Source of the DNA: Legionellales bacterium UBA2469
Lineage (GTDB): Bacteria > Pseudomonadota > Gammaproteobacteria > Legionellales > Legionellaceae
DNA length: 18,107 nt
NCBI GenBank assembly: GCA_002342175.1
Contig: DDPL01000038.1
Coordinates: 1-18,107 of the forward strand
Direction: 5' to 3'
Both the position numbers and the translations under genes were made by a program. A model generated the notes under the pieces. That model was not told the DNA's origin and made no database searches. It was given only the letters and a program-made list of their open reading frames with translations. Positions 7,859-15,472 of this stretch are shown here, piece after piece (position 1 is the first letter of the stretch; every line of letters starts with the position of its first letter).

Positions 7859-9136
7859 TTAGTGACGCCACCAGCCTTGAATTTTTTTAGCTGCCTCCTG
7901 CATTTTATCTTCCTGATGACGCATTTTGAATATACCTAAAAATTGCCAAGACGCATCATTGCTGGATTTTTTTGCAAATTCTATTTTCGTTTTCTCGTCC
8001 ACATGCATCGGATAACCATTACTCGATTTAAAATATCGATCCAATCCATAAGTCCCCATTGCAACAGGATTGACTATTTCTTGCATTTCTTTTGCTGAAA
8101 AGAAATTCTTTAAAAACAAGCCTAAACAAAAAGCACTTGGCCCTGTTGTTTCGATGACTGTCCACATTAACATATCATTTAACAACTCTTCTCGATTTAA
8201 ATCCAAAAAAAATTCTTTATTTTTTACAACTGCAGTTGAACTTATTGATGGCTTCCATATTTTCAAATGAAATAACAATTCTAATTCTTGTGCTGAATGT
8301 TCGAGTAATTGCGATGTTACTTGTGGCGCATTTTTAAAAAATAATCGCTCACTAGACACCTGTAAATTATCGAGATAATTTAATGTACGATAAAATAGCT
8401 CATTTGAGCGAGACAAACGCATGATGGAGCGTCGAATTTGTCGTGCATTTTGTTCTAACGATAGTTTCCTTAATAATGCACCCGTTACACCTTCTGCATC
8501 CTGATATGGTGATGGGTTTTTTTGATTTAATTTTTGAATACCAAATAATTCAATCCCAATTTGTTGAATCAAATTGATTTTAGATTTTGCATCTTCTTCA
8601 TGAACCACTGCAAAAAATTCATTATTGACAGAAATACGTTCATCCCAGCTTGACTGATTAGGAAAATAGCTAGAAACTCGCACGAGTATCGGGGCATTGA
8701 CCTCAATAAATTCTGGTAATGCACGGGTGTCAACTTCCACATCAAAATCTGTATATGCGCCCCGTCGATAGATGGGAGAAAGCACACGAAGCTTATCACT
8801 AGCACCCGCTAAATTTCCGCCCCCGTCGCCTAAATTTAATATCTCTTCATGATAAAGTTCCAGCATACGAATTTCTAACGGTGTGACACATCCGGGGATG
8901 ACTTCTGATAAAACATCCACCGGGATAATTTGATGTTGTTCACAAAACTGATTTAATTCCGATATTGCAACATCATTGAGTAAACGACTGTCATAAACCA
9001 AATGAATATCGTCGAGAGGATTCATCAATCGCATACGAATAAGACGGAGTTGATTGGTCATGTTTAAAAAAACTGAAGGATTTTGACTTAACCAAATTTT
9101 GACATGACGATGTGGATTAAATTGATACTTAGTCAT
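7859..9136 (-). CDS. Putative TcdA/TcdB-type (GT44-like) glycosyltransferase, candidate effector
   Basis: 425 residues, no signal peptide. The motif order matches the glucosyltransferase domain of clostridial large toxins. NLAGASDKLR (108-117) aligns with toxin NLAAASDILR, placing D114 and R117 at the TcdB D270/R273 positions. The DxD metal/UDP-sugar motif follows as YTDFDV (D130, D132), exactly 16 residues after D114, as in TcdB (270 to 286). N171 in SVNNEFFA matches the N384 region, TGPSAF (331-336) matches the SGP motif, and W397 in DASWQF may match W520. Such enzymes transfer a sugar from a UDP-sugar to host proteins, often small GTPases; the sugar and target here are unknown. The C-terminus AAKKIQGWWRH holds a partial IQ motif (IQxxxR). 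It lies 75 bases after ddl on the same strand, and its start codon sits in an inverted repeat. Toxin alignment is from memory. Confidence 0.82.
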   Translation of the reverse strand: MTKYQFNPHRHVKIWLSQNPSVFLNMTNQLRLIRMRLMNPLDDIHLVYDSRLLNDVAISELNQFCEQHQIIPVDVLSEVIPGCVTPLEIRMLELYHEEILNLGDGGGNLAGASDKLRVLSPIYRRGAYTDFDVEVDTRALPEFIEVNAPILVRVSSYFPNQSSWDERISVNNEFFAVVHEEDAKSKINLIQQIGIELFGIQKLNQKNPSPYQDAEGVTGALLRKLSLEQNARQIRRSIMRLSRSNELFYRTLNYLDNLQVSSERLFFKNAPQVTSQLLEHSAQELELLFHLKIWKPSISSTAVVKNKEFFLDLNREELLNDMLMWTVIETTGPSAFCLGLFLKNFFSAKEMQEIVNPVAMGTYGLDRYFKSSNGYPMHVDEKTKIEFAKKSSNDASWQFLGIFKMRHQEDKMQEAAKKIQGWWRH

Positions 9137-9166
9137 AGGGTATGGTTCTAAAAAACATACCCTATG
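9134..9166. repeat. Perfect 11-bp inverted repeat over the glycosyltransferase start codon
   Basis: CATAGGGTATG (9134-9144) and CATACCCTATG (9156-9166) are exact reverse complements around an 11-base spacer. Each arm is itself a dyad, CATA-N3-TATG, and the arm centres are 22 bp apart, about two helical turns. The ATG of the glycosyltransferase is the last three bases of the downstream arm on the minus strand. It could be a pair of operator sites, or in RNA a hairpin that hides the start codon. No T-run follows the stem on the minus strand, so it is not a typical intrinsic terminator for ddl. Confidence 0.75.
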
Positions 9167-9211
9167 TTACCATAAAACAAATAATGCGCAAATTAAATAC
9201 AGAAATACATG

Positions 9212-10174
9212 TTATTCACATTTGGCACTTGCCAACATTTCTTCAAGCAATTGAGGAAATGTAATGCCAACCGCATTGGCAATTTCAGGACAAAGCGATA
9301 AGGGTGTAAATCCAGGATGCGTATTGACCTCTAAAATGAAAAATTCATTTTTTTCTTCTTGATAAATAAATTCGACACGTGCCATTCCATTACAATCCAG
9401 TACTTTATAAGCCTTCTCGGCTAACGCTAATAAATTTTCATAAGCGGTACTCGCAATTGGAGCTGGCATGAGGTGTCGGGTATAGCCTTCGGTGTATTTT
9501 GCTTCATAATCGTAAAAACGCTTATTAATCAACTGAATTTCCAAAGCGCCTAATGCTTCGCCATTCAGAACAGCGACTTGCATTTCACGGCCTCGTATAT
9601 ACTCTTCAATCAAAACATCGCCATAAGGGAATTTATAATCAGCAAACTTAAACTCATCTTCATCAAAGACAAGCTCGACACCAACACTGGATCCTTGATT
9701 CATCGGTTTAATCACATAAGGACGTGGTAATGGATCGTCACGATATCCCATGGATGATGAAACCAATAGCGATTTAGCTTGCTGAATATGATTGGCAAAA
9801 AACATTTCTTTTGACTTCACCTTATCAAAAGCTAAAGCGGATGAAAGCACGCCACTATGTGTATAGGGAATACGCATGATATTCAACAACCCTGGCAAAC
9901 AACCATCTTCACCATAAGTTCCATGTAAAGCATTAAATACCACATCAGGTTTGATTTGTGCCAAAACTTGGGCAATATCGGCGCCCATATCAATCGCTGT
10001 AACTTGATAGCCTATTTCAACCAATGTTTTTTCAATACCTTTAGCACTTGATTTTGATACGTCCCTTTCAGCAGACATCCCACCATAAATCAGTGCGATA
10101 TGTTGCTTACCATACGATGATGCAATACGAACTTCAGAAGTTTCTTTGTATTCTGTAAAAAATTGAGGATTCAT
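9212..10174 (-). CDS. ddl: D-alanine--D-alanine ligase, alphaproteobacterial/Rickettsia-like
   Basis: 320 residues. The cytoplasmic ATP-grasp enzyme joins two D-alanines for peptidoglycan precursors. Motifs in order: [10 protein letters not shown] (31-40), [10 protein letters not shown] (82-91), [15 protein letters not shown] (152-166, with the Ser-Ser-Val-Gly loop), EEYIRGRE (190-197), RVEF (266-269) and the metal/substrate motif [13 protein letters not shown] (282-294). The N-terminus is about 15 residues longer than E. coli DdlB. The wording is not gammaproteobacterial: [21 protein letters not shown] and [11 protein letters not shown] match, from memory, alphaproteobacterial and especially Rickettsia Ddl. 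It is not in a mur/fts cluster but next to the toxin-like glycosyltransferase and a tRNA, which fits horizontal transfer. AAGG eight bases before the ATG supports the start. Confidence 0.95.
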   Translation of the reverse strand: MNPQFFTEYKETSEVRIASSYGKQHIALIYGGMSAERDVSKSSAKGIEKTLVEIGYQVTAIDMGADIAQVLAQIKPDVVFNALHGTYGEDGCLPGLLNIMRIPYTHSGVLSSALAFDKVKSKEMFFANHIQQAKSLLVSSSMGYRDDPLPRPYVIKPMNQGSSVGVELVFDEDEFKFADYKFPYGDVLIEEYIRGREMQVAVLNGEALGALEIQLINKRFYDYEAKYTEGYTRHLMPAPIASTAYENLLALAEKAYKVLDCNGMARVEFIYQEEKNEFFILEVNTHPGFTPLSLCPEIANAVGITFPQLLEEMLASAKCE

Positions 10175-10241
10175 CTAAAAAACCTTCAAACCAGTCATAT
10201 AAGGATTGTAACAATTATTCATGTTCTTGAATATATATAAC

Positions 10242-10445
10242 CTAAACCAAATGCTGTAGCTTTTGCAAAATAAAGTATGCCAATGAGTCAATCGGTTTTG
10301 TTGTATCCTGTCTTTTAAATAAAGAAATTTGAATATCATTCAATGCAGGTAAAAAATCATTATCTAGGGCAACCAAATCATCAGGGATCATTTTTTTTGA
10401 ATGGCAATAATTTGATATCGTAAAATGTTGGAAGAAGAAGAGAAT
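10242..10445 (-). pseudogene. Remnant of a LysR-type regulator (C-terminal fragment)
   Basis: On the minus strand a frame is open from 10445 (after a TAA at 10446-10448) to a TAG at 10242-10244, about 67 codons, with an internal ATG at 10389-10391 that would give 49 residues. The segment MIPDDLVALDNDFLPAL, then QISLFKRQD, then PIDSLAYFILQKLQ reads like the end of a LysR substrate-binding domain (the 'lPddlv...' strand, the 'i.LfkRqd' strand and the last helix). The DNA-binding N-terminus and most of the effector domain are absent. The fragment begins only about 20 bases beyond the 3' end of tRNA-Pro, so the rest of the gene was lost or displaced. A short expressed peptide cannot be excluded, but there is no Shine-Dalgarno or promoter that I can see. 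Confidence 0.55.
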
Positions 10446-10465
10446 TTATAACTCATTGATGATAT

Positions 10466-10544
<79 letters not shown>

Positions 10545-10551
10545 CGTTGCA

Positions 10552-10580
10552 ATCATAATCATATTTGCATGAAATAACAA
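10552..10580 (-). promoter_or_regulatory. Promoter of tRNA-Pro
   Basis: On the minus strand a -35 box TTGTTA (10575-10580, 4 of 6) is 17 bases from a -10 box TATGAT (10552-10557, 5 of 6). Nine bases separate the -10 box from the first tRNA base, so transcription would begin just before the mature 5' end. Confidence 0.55.
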
Positions 10581-10648
10581 GAATTTAACAAAATTAATTT
10601 CATTTTTTTTTGGCTGTGTTACTCTCAATAAAAAGGACTTTAATTTTT

Positions 10649-10861
10649 ATGATGAAATACTTATTTTTGATACTATTGACTCTTCCTTTAACTGCTTGCA
10701 ATACAGTTAGTGGAAAACCCATTGAACAAAGGGAAGTACAGGTATCAACCATCACCAATCGATTGGAATTAGGTGACAACTGGAACAATGTCGACGTCAC
10801 AAAAGCTGAAGAAATTGTTCCTATTAAATATCCAAATTTTGATTGGTTCTTTGATAAATAA
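10649..10861 (+). CDS. Small lipoprotein of unknown function
   Basis: 70 residues from the ATG at 10649; a second ATG follows directly at 10652. AGGA (10634-10637) is 11 bases upstream. MMKYLFLILLTLPLTAC is a lipoprotein signal peptide with lipobox LTA-C and Cys17 as the lipidation site. The mature part begins CNTVSGKPIEQ, reminiscent of entericidin-like lipoproteins, but continues about 40 residues further with acidic and aromatic residues (LELGDNWNNVDV, YPNFDWFFDK), so it is not a plain entericidin. It diverges from tRNA-Pro and ends one base before the convergent end of panD. Function unknown; a cell-envelope location is the only firm prediction. Confidence 0.75.
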   Translation: MMKYLFLILLTLPLTACNTVSGKPIEQREVQVSTITNRLELGDNWNNVDVTKAEEIVPIKYPNFDWFFDK

Positions 10862-10862
10862 T

Positions 10863-11252
10863 CTATACAAATTCAAATTCTGGTAATTTTTCTGCACGAA
10901 CTTCTTTAATGCGATTATCATCGTCTACAAACACTACTTTAGGCTGATATTGAGCGCATTTTTCTTCACTCATCATGATAAAACTCGCAATAATAATCTT
11001 GTCTCCTGGACTAACTAAACGCGCAGCAGCACCATTAACACAAATGTCGTGGCAACCAGGATGTCCTGCAATGATGTACGTTTGAAAACGTGTGCCTGCG
11101 GTTACATTCCATATGTGTACCGCTTCGAAAACATGCATCTGTGCTTCTTGAATCAAATGAGGCGGAATGGTAATGCTCCCCTCGTAATTGAGGTCTGCTT
11201 GAGTAATGGTCGCTCGATGAATTTTAGACTTCAACATCTGACGTAAAATCAA
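10863..11252 (-). CDS. panD: PanD, aspartate 1-decarboxylase proenzyme
   Basis: 129 residues. PanD decarboxylates L-aspartate to beta-alanine for pantothenate and coenzyme A. It is a pyruvoyl enzyme that cleaves itself between Gly and Ser; here the site is G25-S26 in YEGSITI. Other motifs: MLKSKIHRATIT, EAVHIWNVTAGTRFQTY and VNGAAARLVSPGDKIIIASF. The start is TTG at 11250-11252: GGAG (11261-11264) lies eight bases upstream, and the residues before MLKSKIHR are part of the family's N-terminus, whereas the ATG at 11237 has no ribosome-binding site and would remove them. It is the last gene of the dprA-smg-topA-panD run, 15 bases after topA. Confidence 0.96.
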   Translation of the reverse strand: MILRQMLKSKIHRATITQADLNYEGSITIPPHLIQEAQMHVFEAVHIWNVTAGTRFQTYIIAGHPGCHDICVNGAAARLVSPGDKIIIASFIMMSEEKCAQYQPKVVFVDDDNRIKEVRAEKLPEFEFV

Positions 11253-11267
11253 AACTAAATCTCCAAA

Positions 11268-13547
11268 CTATGATTGTTCAATATTTTCAATAAAATCACA
11301 TTCAGTTTGTGGGCATACTTTTTGCTCGCCAAACTTTTTTGTTACCTTCAAAGTCACAATCGGCCAATGACATTTTGGACAAGTTTCATTCAAAGGTTGG
11401 TTCCAGATGGCATATTTACATTTTGGATAACCCGCGCATGAATAAAAAATTCGTCCTTTACGTGATTTACGTTTTAGAATGGAATGATCTTTACAAATAG
11501 GACATGTCACTTGCGTGTCTTCTGGCTTTTCCAAAGGCTCAATAAAATTACAATCCGGATAGTTGCTACATCCCACAAACAGCCCATATTTACCACGCTT
11601 AATTTGCAATGGCGCCTGGCATGTTGGGCATTCTCTATCAATGGTTTTAACCTCTGGTTCAGGGGTCACACTATTTGATAAATCTTGAGTGTAATCACAT
11701 TCTGGGTAACCTGTACAACCAACAAAACGTCCTCTTTTACCCAAGCGAATTGCCAATGGTTTTTCACACTTCGGACAATTTTCATGAAACTCTTCAGTGG
11801 TGACATCTTTTCGTTTAACCGTCTCATCGACATTATGTACTTTTTCATGAAATGGTTGCCAGAAATTTTCTAACACAGGTATCCACTCCACCTCACCACG
11901 GGATATCGCATCAAGGGTGTCTTCCAGTCCTGCCGTAAACTTATAATCCACATAAGTCGGGAAATACTCTGTTAAAAAACGACTTACAATGCGACCGACA
12001 TCGGTTGGGATAAAACGCTTTTTATCCACGACCACATAATCACGTTGTTGGAGCGTATGAATAATGCTCGCATACGTTGAAGGTCTTCCAATCTCAAACT
12101 CTTCAAGCGCTTTTACCAAAGTTGCTTCAGAATATCTTGGTGGTGGCTCGGTATGATGTTCTTCAACTTCAATACCCTGTAATTTGATTTTTTCACCCAC
12201 CGACAATTCAGGTAAAATGGTATCCATATCATCTTCAGATTTTTCATCGCGCCCTTCTTCATAGACCGCTAGGAACCCAGAGAAAACCACTTGAGAGCCA
12301 TTGGCTCTGAACTTATCTGTTGGACATGACTGTAAATCAACAGCCACCGTATCTAAACGTGCTGAGGCCATTTGGCTGGCTAAGGTTCTTTGCCAAATCA
12401 ACTGATATAATTTACGTTGATCAGGAGTTAAATGATTTTTTATAGCATCCGGAGAACGAGCAATATCTGTTGGACGAATCGCTTCATGCGCCTCTTGCGC
12501 ATTCTTTGATTTGGTTTTAAATGTGCGTGGCGATTCTGGGCAATAAGTCTGGCCATAGCGCTTGACAATATCCTCACGAATGGCATGAATGGCATCGGTT
12601 GATAAATTCACAGAGTCTGTACGCATGTAGGTAATCAAACCCACGGTACCCGAACCAATATCAATCCCCTCATACAATTGTTGTGCTACTTGCATGGTTT
12701 TGCGTGCCGTAAATCCGAGTTTTCGTGCGGCATCTTGTTGAAGAGAAGCTGTAATAAAAGGCGGAGCTGGATGTCTTTGACGTTCTTTACGTTGAACACT
12801 GACCACTTCCAATTCACCTGCAGCACGCTTTAATATTGCATCTCGAGCACCCTCGGCATGCTTGGTATCTTTCCAATAAAATTGTTCAACTTTATCATTA
12901 TCCCAATGCGTAATACGCGCTTTAAATTTATTTTTTGATTTTAAGCAATCGGCCAATACATACCAGTACGGCTGACTGACGAATTTTTCAATTTCTTCCT
13001 CACGCTCTACAATTAATCGAAGCGCAGGACTTTGTACACGACCTGCAGATAAACCTCGACGGACTTTCTTCCACAGCAACGGCGATAAGTTAAAACCCAC
13101 GAGGTAATCTAGAGCACGTCGCGCCTGCTGCGCATTGACCAAATGCATGGCTATATCACGGGGATTTTCAATTGCTTCTTTAACCGCTTTTTTAGTGATT
13201 TCATAAAATACGATTCGATGAACAGCTTTGTTTTTTATCAGCCCTTTATCTTGTAATAAGGCTAACACATGCCAAGATATGGCTTCCCCTTCACGGTCAG
13301 GGTCAGTTGCTAAATAAAGGGTATCTGCGGATTTAATCGCTTTAGAGATAGCGTCAACATGTCGACTATTTTTTTCAATAACCGCATATGTCATCGCAAA
13401 ATGTTGTTCAGGCTTCACGGAGCCTTTTTTTGCTAGCAGGTCTCTTACATGTCCATATGAGGCCATGACTGTAAAATCTTTGCCAAGATATTTTTCAATG
13501 GTTTTTGCTTTTGCCGGTGATTCCACTATCACCAAATTTTTTGTCAT
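11268..13547 (-). CDS. topA: TopA, DNA topoisomerase I
   Basis: 759 residues. This type IA topoisomerase relaxes negative supercoils by a single-strand break and a tyrosyl-DNA link. The Toprim domain starts LVIVESPAKAKTIEKYL (Glu9) and has TDPDREGE (81-88) for Mg binding. The catalytic tyrosine is Y307 in GLITYMRTDS. ALEEFEIGRPSTYASII is the conserved type IA signature. The C-terminus from about residue 590 carries four tetracysteine modules: CPKC/CTGYPEC, CPTC/CSNYPDC, CPIC/CAGYPKC and CPKC/CPQTEC. It is about 100 residues shorter than the E. coli enzyme, mainly at the C-terminus. A strong GGAGGG lies a few bases before the ATG. It follows smg after 13 bases in one operon. Confidence 0.98.
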   Translation of the reverse strand: MTKNLVIVESPAKAKTIEKYLGKDFTVMASYGHVRDLLAKKGSVKPEQHFAMTYAVIEKNSRHVDAISKAIKSADTLYLATDPDREGEAISWHVLALLQDKGLIKNKAVHRIVFYEITKKAVKEAIENPRDIAMHLVNAQQARRALDYLVGFNLSPLLWKKVRRGLSAGRVQSPALRLIVEREEEIEKFVSQPYWYVLADCLKSKNKFKARITHWDNDKVEQFYWKDTKHAEGARDAILKRAAGELEVVSVQRKERQRHPAPPFITASLQQDAARKLGFTARKTMQVAQQLYEGIDIGSGTVGLITYMRTDSVNLSTDAIHAIREDIVKRYGQTYCPESPRTFKTKSKNAQEAHEAIRPTDIARSPDAIKNHLTPDQRKLYQLIWQRTLASQMASARLDTVAVDLQSCPTDKFRANGSQVVFSGFLAVYEEGRDEKSEDDMDTILPELSVGEKIKLQGIEVEEHHTEPPPRYSEATLVKALEEFEIGRPSTYASIIHTLQQRDYVVVDKKRFIPTDVGRIVSRFLTEYFPTYVDYKFTAGLEDTLDAISRGEVEWIPVLENFWQPFHEKVHNVDETVKRKDVTTEEFHENCPKCEKPLAIRLGKRGRFVGCTGYPECDYTQDLSNSVTPEPEVKTIDRECPTCQAPLQIKRGKYGLFVGCSNYPDCNFIEPLEKPEDTQVTCPICKDHSILKRKSRKGRIFYSCAGYPKCKYAIWNQPLNETCPKCHWPIVTLKVTKKFGEQKVCPQTECDFIENIEQS

Positions 13548-13560
13548 GTTCCCTCCAATA

Positions 13561-13986
13561 TTAATGCTTGGTAATAGGTTCTAACTCCGAATCCAGCATA
13601 AACTCAAGCATCATTAATTCTTTTGGGGATAAGCTTTCTGATAAAACCTGGTGCATCATCATGGCCAGCTCATTTACAGTCACATAAGGTTCTGTTGATT
13701 CTAGCACTTGGTTCATGACGAGTTCGAATTGAATGGCAGAAAGCATTCCACTATGCATTAATCGCATTAAAAATTGATTCGCAGGTTTTGTCAACTTTAC
13801 TTGTTCATAAATAGTTAAAACCCGCATGCTTTCTATTTTTGGATCTTGGTAGACTTGCAGCGCATCGACTGATGTACTTTGAATATCATGAGGGTACGAA
13901 GATTCTAACTGCTCTTGCTGATGTTTTAATTGTGTCAATGCTTGTTCAAATAATGACAATAACATTTCAAAAAGCTGATCTTTCAT
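13561..13986 (-). CDS. smg: Smg family protein (DUF494)
   Basis: 141 residues. Smg proteins are small cytoplasmic proteins of unknown role, encoded between dprA and topA in many gammaproteobacteria, exactly the position seen here. The start (DQLFEMLLSLFEQAL) and the middle (NQFLMRLMHSGMLSAIQFELVM) align with the family pattern of a helical N-terminus and an FLxxLxxxGxL-type segment; the rest is divergent. AAGG/GAGG lies just before the ATG, and the gap to dprA is 14 bases. The call rests mainly on gene order plus weak similarity. Confidence 0.8.
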   Translation of the reverse strand: MKDQLFEMLLSLFEQALTQLKHQQEQLESSYPHDIQSTSVDALQVYQDPKIESMRVLTIYEQVKLTKPANQFLMRLMHSGMLSAIQFELVMNQVLESTEPYVTVNELAMMMHQVLSESLSPKELMMLEFMLDSELEPITKH

Positions 13987-14000
13987 ACCTTAACCTCATC

Positions 14001-14852
14001 TTAATTAAGTGCATATTCACTCAACACATCTTCTGGTTCAGCCGCTAATCGAGCGCCTTGTTGCAGCAATCGATGGCAGCCTAATGACAAAGGGCGTCCT
14101 ACCGGGCCAGGAATTGCAAAAACCTCCCGGTTTTGTTCAACTGCATACGCTGCAGTAATCAGCGATCCGCTGTTCTCTGCAGCTTCAACAACCAAAGTGC
14201 ATAATGCCAAACCACTTATTATACGATTTCTTCGGGGAAATTGTCCAGGGCTTGGGGGTAAATTCCTAGAAAATTCACTGATTAACAGTCCATTTTCTTG
14301 AATTTTATCGGCCAACGCAACATTTTTTTTGGGATACACCCATTCTATGCCACTTCCCAACACGCCAATCGTCACACCTCCATGGTTCACACATGCCATA
14401 TGAACCATACTATCGATACCTAATGCCAAACCACTTACCAATCCAATCCCCTCATTGGTAAAACGACTTCCCCATGATAAAGCAACCTTATATCCATAAT
14501 CCGTTGGATGACGAGTTCCAACCATCGCTAAAAAAACATGACTCAATGCTTTTAAATTTCCTTTAAGATATAACACTGGAGGGTACCCAACCGTTTCCAA
14601 TAACAATTTTGGATAATCTAGATCAATGCATGTCAAAATATGATGATTGGGGTGTTCACTCCATTTTAAATCATCCTCAACCTTACGCCATGGAAGTTGG
14701 TGAATTGCCTGAAATAATGCAGGTGGCAAATCTTGTCGCGAAACGTCAAATAGGTCAGGAAGATGCGGCCATCGTTGCAATAGCCGATGAATTGTTTTAG
14801 GTCCCATACCTGAAACATGGTTTAATGCTAACAATAGTTCGCGAGAGTCCAA
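14001..14852 (-). CDS. dprA: DprA (Smf), DNA-processing protein lacking the C-terminal domain
   Basis: 283 residues. DprA binds incoming single-stranded DNA in natural transformation and loads RecA. The N-terminus (ALNHVSGMGPKTIHRLLQ) is the SAM/helix-hairpin-like part. The Rossmann-fold core has MVGTRHPTDYG, SGLALGIDSMVH, GVLGSGIEWVYP, FPRRNRIISGL and GSLITAAYAVEQNREVFAIPGP. The protein stops right after the core (PEDVLSEYALN) and lacks the C-terminal winged-helix domain that brings the usual length to about 360-375, as in some other short DprA proteins. The start is TTG (14850-14852) with AGGA seven bases upstream; the next Met is residue 16, inside the conserved N-terminus. First gene of the dprA-smg-topA-panD operon, divergent from def. 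Confidence 0.95.
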   Translation of the reverse strand: MDSRELLLALNHVSGMGPKTIHRLLQRWPHLPDLFDVSRQDLPPALFQAIHQLPWRKVEDDLKWSEHPNHHILTCIDLDYPKLLLETVGYPPVLYLKGNLKALSHVFLAMVGTRHPTDYGYKVALSWGSRFTNEGIGLVSGLALGIDSMVHMACVNHGGVTIGVLGSGIEWVYPKKNVALADKIQENGLLISEFSRNLPPSPGQFPRRNRIISGLALCTLVVEAAENSGSLITAAYAVEQNREVFAIPGPVGRPLSLGCHRLLQQGARLAAEPEDVLSEYALN

Positions 14853-14890
14853 AATAAGATCCTTTTGATTGGTTTTAAAACAATTTATCC

Positions 14891-14919
14891 TTGCTTTTCA
14901 CGCCTATATTAGTTAAAAT
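14891..14919 (+). promoter_or_regulatory. Possible promoter of def-fmt-rsmB
   Basis: TTGCTT (14891-14896, 3 of 6) is 17 bases from TAAAAT (14914-14919, 5 of 6), about 32 bases before the def ATG. The -35 box is weak, so this is tentative. The pair lies between two 11-base arms that are exact reverse complements (14876-14886 and 14932-14942), though both arms are very AT-rich. Confidence 0.35.
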
Positions 14920-14951
14920 AACATTAAATTAAAATTGTTTTAGCGTGTATT

Positions 14952-15464
14952 ATGGCAGTTCTCAAAATTCTATATTTACCCGACGAACGTTTACGTAAAA
15001 TGTCAACGCCCATTGAAAACATCAACGATGAAATCCAAACCCTCATTGATGATATGTTTGAAACCATGTATGAAGCTCGCGGCGTTGGTTTAGCAGCACC
15101 TCAAGTTGGTGTCAATCTTCGTTTAACTGTTGTCGATTGTTCTGCCGATAAATCTGGGCAAAAGGTTTATATTAATCCTGTCATTACTGCAAGCCAAGGC
15201 CAAGAGAAATTTAAAGAAGGTTGTCTTTCGGTGCCGGGGGCACTTGAAACCGTCGTTCGTGCACAAAAAGTAACCGTGACCGCTTTAGATAGACATGGCA
15301 ATTCATTCACAGAAGAATTGGAAGGCTTGGATGCAGAATGTATTCAACATGAAATTGATCACCTCGATGGCAAACTCTTTATTGATTTACTCTCCCCAAT
15401 TAAAAAGCATCGCGCGCGCAAGGACTTAGAAAAGTTCCTACGTGAACAACAACATCAAAAATAA
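14952..15464 (+). CDS. def: Def, peptide deformylase
   Basis: 170 residues, the normal length for a bacterial type 1 enzyme. Def removes the formyl group from the N-terminal methionine of new proteins at the ribosome. All three motifs are intact: GVGLAAPQ (44-51), EGCLS (89-93) and QHEIDH (132-137). Metal ligands are C91, H133 and H137, with catalytic Glu134. First gene of an operon with fmt (gap of 8 bases) and rsmB, a widespread gammaproteobacterial arrangement. It diverges from dprA across a 99-base spacer. Confidence 0.98.
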   Translation: MAVLKILYLPDERLRKMSTPIENINDEIQTLIDDMFETMYEARGVGLAAPQVGVNLRLTVVDCSADKSGQKVYINPVITASQGQEKFKEGCLSVPGALETVVRAQKVTVTALDRHGNSFTEELEGLDAECIQHEIDHLDGKLFIDLLSPIKKHRARKDLEKFLREQQHQK

Positions 15465-15472
15465 AAAAATTT

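Noticed and set aside
9134..9166. Inverted repeat as an intrinsic terminator of ddl
   Set aside because: No T-run follows the stem on the minus strand; the T's are in the loop, and the stem overlaps the next gene's start codon.
11234..11252. ATG at 11237 as the start of panD
   Set aside because: No Shine-Dalgarno at a usable distance and it removes family N-terminal residues; the TTG at 11252 has GGAG eight bases upstream.
14876..14942. 11-base inverted arms flanking the def promoter
   Set aside because: They match exactly, but they are nearly pure A/T apart from one base pair and are 45 bases apart, so chance is a fair explanation in this AT-rich spacer.
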